The notes under the pieces: generated by a model
Database searches by the model: none
Seen by the model: only the letters and a program-made list of their open reading frames with translations
Told to the model about the DNA's origin: nothing
Assembly: GCF_000003605.2 (NCBI RefSeq)
Contig: NW_003124902.1
Location: 151,666 to 186,412, forward strand
DNA length: 34,747 nucleotides
Origin: Saccoglossus kowalevskii
Taxonomy: Eukaryota; Hemichordata; Enteropneusta; Harrimaniidae
Direction of reading: 5' to 3'
In this document: positions 31,584 through 34,747 of the stretch, piece by piece
How positions within the stretch are numbered: the first letter of the stretch is position 1
Layout: every line of letters starts with the position of its first letter
Program-made: the position numbers and the translations under genes

Positions 31584-31770
31584 CTAAACTTTGGGATCTT
31601 CAAATTCCTGTTCAGGATATAATTCATTATCTTTAGGATGATAGTCAAGGTCACTGTCCTGATGATGTTTTTTCTTTCTTCTTCTTCTTTTTGATTTATT
31701 TTCAGGATCGGGGAATTTGTCATCGACCTCTGGATCTATGTACGTCGCACCATCCATTCCGTAACTCAAC
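31584..31770 (-). CDS. Last coding exon of the right-hand gene
   Basis: 62 codons including a TAG stop (31586-31584). An internal ATG-containing frame starts 11 bases before the acceptor, but the splice-joined reading is better supported because phase and composition continue from the exon at 34107-34259. Confidence 0.65.
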
Positions 31771-34259
31771 CTATCAAACAAAATAATAAAAATTCAAGTT
31801 AGTGTACGAAATAATAAACTCTGCGTACCTCCAAACACAATTTATAAAGACCTTATATTTCCATTCATTGACTGTCATATAAAAGGGTTTGAACCGCATT
31901 TGACACGGTAAATATATAAAGAACAAAAAATGATGCGTATAATTAAACCAGATACAATTCTCCTCATAGTGGTCAATCTGAATATCAAGATACCCCCGGT
32001 ACAAGTTCCTAAATACTATTACCGGTATATTCTATCACAATTTTGGCAAAATGAAAAATTCAGCAGATAGAGTTAAAAGAAAATATTCTAATATGATCTT
32101 CTACTACATGTTAAGCATTTTCCAGGAATACAGTGAATGTTATTCTTTATTATTTGCAATAGATTATCATCAAAAATTAGGAATGCGTGTAAGGTATAAA
32201 TCGATTACTCAGATGACTTGTTTCGGTTTATTCATGTTTTAATCTTTGTGTATATTTATTTACCACAAGAATATTATTTCTATAAATGGACAAAAAATGA
32301 GCACTGCACACAGAAAGTGCTGAGTAATGTTCAATATGTTTGAGTGTGCATATAGCATAGACCATAGAAGAGATTTTCAGCAACAAAGAATTACAAACAC
32401 AAATCAAAATCTAAAAAATCTTACAAGCTTATCAAATTTGCCCGTTTAATGAACAAATTAGTAGACATAACAAGTAGTACAAGGCACAGATTTTTTGAGT
32501 AACTCATTCAACAAAGAGGTTAGACATAACAGTAGAGGGTAAGATTTGAGAGAAATGAAATAGTTTTTGTTGTCAAACGTAACATACAATGCAGTGAGAA
32601 AATATTGATGAATGAACACTGAGATGTCTTTAATGATCACCACAGTTGTTGAAATCACACTTATAAATTGACAGGTTTGATTTGTTACCATTAACACAAT
32701 TATTATTAACGTATCCTATGTATGTTACATGTACCATTTGACATTGCGAAGCGCTCTCCTTCTTCTGCGGGAAATGAAAATAACAAACAAACAGCGGAAT
32801 GAAGTGATTACTATGTTAAAAAGACATGCATACTATGTATTATACTGTAAAACATAATATTTTTTGTAATAAGATAAATTTAATTATTTTGCGAAATAAA
32901 ATAATGTGTTTGCTGTAATAAAAGTGCACATAAACTGAAAATTGACTGTATGTTTGATAATTGAAATATGACTTATTTTGACTCTGTCGTTTATGTAAGC
33001 TCATGCACTACTATTCAAGATAATAATTTGGTATACCGGATCAAAATATCCATTGTACACAGATTCAAACAAAATATTTTTATCCACAGCTAAAAAAATC
33101 ATTACAGAAAAACAAATATTCTGTTTTATAGTATCACCACCATATTAGAAGCTGAAAGCAGGAAGTGATGTCATTAGTATAACAAAGGGGAATGACCAAT
33201 AGGAAGTGATGTCATTATTATATGTTATATATAGGAATTGACCAAATAAGAATGACCGTAACAGAGTCATGTGTTCCACTGCAGTGTTCCTTATTCTACA
33301 TTGTTGTCAGATGGTTGCATGAATGAAAGTTTTTAGTAAGCACAGCACAGCACAGCACAGCACAGCAAAAGTCTGCCACAATGAATGAGTAGTGAAATCT
33401 GTGGTGGCAGTCAAAATCACAAGTGATGCTACAAAGTAGCATGTGATGTAACATCAATTATTTGGATGTTATTGTATGGTGATGAGAATGCAAGTCAAAT
33501 ATGAGAATAAACCAAGTCACCAGACATACTAAACCAGTTAAGGAGAACTTGGTCTTGATCATAATACTGTCTCCATGAATAATATGTGTATTCTAGTAAC
33601 AACATCATATTATCATCTCTTCTCCCCATCGTTTATACAGACTTAAAAAACTCAACACATCTAAAATCACTTGAAATAATAATGTAGATTGAATTTCCAA
33701 ATTTTTGATCTATGTGACATTTATCTTTTAATTTGTTTGATTTATTTTTTTGGATGAAACAAATCTGCCACAGTAAAATAAATCAAATCGTGCTTGTGAT
33801 AGCACTTGATCACAAATATTGTTTATTCAATCAAAGATGCAGCGAAATCCTGATTACAGCACAGATAAATTCCGGAAATAAAAAATACACTGGTTTAATC
33901 TAGAGTGGAATAAGTGTTTGAGTATGAGGTATGCTGTGCCACAATAATCAAACAAAACCAACCTTAGTGCAGTAACACTATAAAAACACAAACCATATAA
34001 TACTTCCACCACCAACAAACAAAATGCCAAGCTTATTTTCAGTGAAATCGTATCTATAAGTGCTGGCGATATTCCGTAACCACTACCACACAGAAAGTGA
34101 GTATACCTATCTAGTGATCTGTCTGTATCAGAGCTGGTAATCCAACTATCATCACCGTCATCATTGTTATTATTATTAAGCTGCTTATCATAATCAATGT
34201 GATTATCTGGTAAATAAACAGCCTGCTGTGGTGCCTCTCTGTCAGGTATACCACGATTA
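31584..34259 (-). CDS. C-terminal exons of an unrecognised gene (5' part beyond window)
   Basis: Two minus-strand exons, 34259-34107 and 31770-31584, join in frame across AG|GTATAC and gtttgatag|G (AG plus G gives Arg). The acceptor of the first is ccgtcttttttag. The visible 112 residues form a low-complexity hydrophilic tail. It contains YLPDNHIDYDK, a short poly-Asn run followed by acidic residues, SWITSSDTDRS, LSYGMDGATYIDPEVDD, a strong basic cluster (KRRRRKKKHH) and an acidic end (EFEDPKV). No transmembrane segment or known domain is present. It could be the cytoplasmic tail of a membrane protein, or a nuclear protein tail, since the basic cluster would serve as a nuclear signal. I do not recognise the gene. 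Confidence 0.62.
33161..33217. repeat. 41-bp duplication carrying GGAAGTGATGTCATTA
   Basis: GGAAGTGATGTCATTA occurs at 33161-33176 and 33202-33217, each followed by a gaattgacca-like sequence. The motif joins an ETS core (GGAAGTG) to an ATF/CRE-like TGATGTCA, an arrangement known from composite regulatory sites. Function here is unproven. Confidence 0.6.
33341..33366. repeat. (CACAG)n microsatellite
   Basis: Five uninterrupted cacag units in the intron of the right-hand gene. Confidence 0.9.
34107..34259 (-). CDS. Penultimate coding exon of the right-hand gene
   Basis: 153 bases, entered with one base completing a codon and left with two, so it is phase-symmetric. An AAT-rich stretch gives five Asn in a row, which may vary in length. 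The other two frames have stops or simple-repeat composition. No further upstream exon is identified between 34260 and the window's end. Confidence 0.6.
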
Positions 34260-34747
34260 CTAAAAAAGACGGTTAGGAAACGCCATTGTTAAAAGGTGTG
34301 AATCTGCCTAATCCCTCAAGGATGCGTGTCGCGCTGTGTACGCCCTATTGCTTGAGATTTCAAGGTCCACCATTTTGTTTCATTTTTGTGTCGATCACTT
34401 GATGTTCCGCGAATTTGAAATTTTAAGCTCATTTTCGATAGAATATCCACGTTTAGTGAACAAGCTCTACGAAGAACCACACTTACATTTCGGATGAGTA
34501 CTCTTTGTGACTGTGAAAACATTCAGAATTGAGAATCGTCATTTATCGTTTTCACTGTTGTCATGAGAGTAAGCTTGGGTCCCGGTAGAAAAGTGAAAAA
34601 AATTCTAACCCCTAAGTTACTATTTTAAAATACATTATATTATAAATCAAAGAAAGCTTAGAAAGAACTCCCGTGTGCTGAGAGTATTGAAGACACATTA
34701 AAAATTAATTCAAAATTACTTGTACATGAGATATTGATAGAAAAGCT
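34260..34747 (-). other. Upstream intron of the right-hand gene, partial
   Basis: Sequence 5' of the penultimate exon on the minus strand. It contains a somewhat GC-richer patch with a 68-codon minus-strand frame (34316-34522) that lacks splice support and recognisable motifs. Confidence 0.35.

Larger units (their letters stand above)
31771..34106 (-). other. Intron of the right-hand gene
   Basis: About 2.3 kb without recognisable exons. Contains a duplicated ETS/CRE-like block (33161-33217) and a (CACAG)n tract (33341-33366). Confidence 0.5.

Noticed and set aside
31883-31900. GGTTCAAACCC, a tRNA B-box match on the minus strand
   Set aside because: No A box, acceptor stem or anticodon arm can be formed around it. 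No tRNA or rRNA gene was found anywhere in the window.
34316-34522. 68-codon minus-strand frame upstream of the penultimate exon
   Set aside because: Lies in a presumed intron without a suitable acceptor/donor pair or motif.

Overview
This is a AT-rich piece of an animal nuclear genome. It has spliced genes with GT-AG introns, long non-coding stretches, DNA-transposon relics and two 50-base assembly gaps (10073-10122 and 21297-21346). Death effector domains place it in Metazoa. The mix of tandem-repeat elements and a bacterial-type PI-PLC suggests an invertebrate, but I cannot name the phylum from sequence alone.

Left end, 1-8.6 kb: two paralogous death-effector-domain (DED) loci on the + strand. 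The first (818-3245, 5' end missing) has three exons whose reading phases fit exactly. They join a DED exon, a 47-nt linker exon and one large exon carrying a complete bacterial-type PI-specific phospholipase C X domain, so a death-fold adaptor domain appears fused to a lipid-cleaving enzyme. The second (7103-7940) has a DED helix-1 exon plus a DED exon that stops just before the conserved donor. It predicts a stand-alone 110-residue DED protein. The introns just upstream of both DED exons are also related, which points to a local duplication. A CUB-like open stretch (1561-1868) sits inside the fusion gene and reads into the linker exon in a different frame.

Middle, 8.6-22.2 kb: mostly transposon-derived and intergenic DNA. 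It holds a LINE reverse-transcriptase relic, a helentron-like element with an exact 157-bp tandem repeat (about 12965-14051), a TA-flanked MITE, and two copies of a 125-bp TTAA-flanked MITE. It also holds a two-exon Golgi carbohydrate sulfotransferase gene on the minus strand (20634 down to 16239, 3.4-kb intron), a hAT element with an 8-bp target duplication interrupted by the second gap, and an inverted helentron-like fragment in which an (AT)n tract has expanded.

Right, 22.2-34.7 kb: no complete gene seen. It contains a retrotransposon 3' tail, 60-bp tandem repeats, an RFX-type X-box beside a splice donor, a third helentron-like fragment, and the last two coding exons (34259-34107 and 31770-31584, minus strand) of a gene that enters from the right. 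That gene's presumed 2.6-kb 3' UTR starts with a 15-unit, 22-bp minisatellite and probably ends at an AATAAA near 29000.

The likely functional pairing is between the two DED loci. One is a DED coupled to a phospholipase effector, and its neighbour is a DED-only protein that could act as adaptor or competitor. The sulfotransferase and the right-hand gene look unrelated to them.
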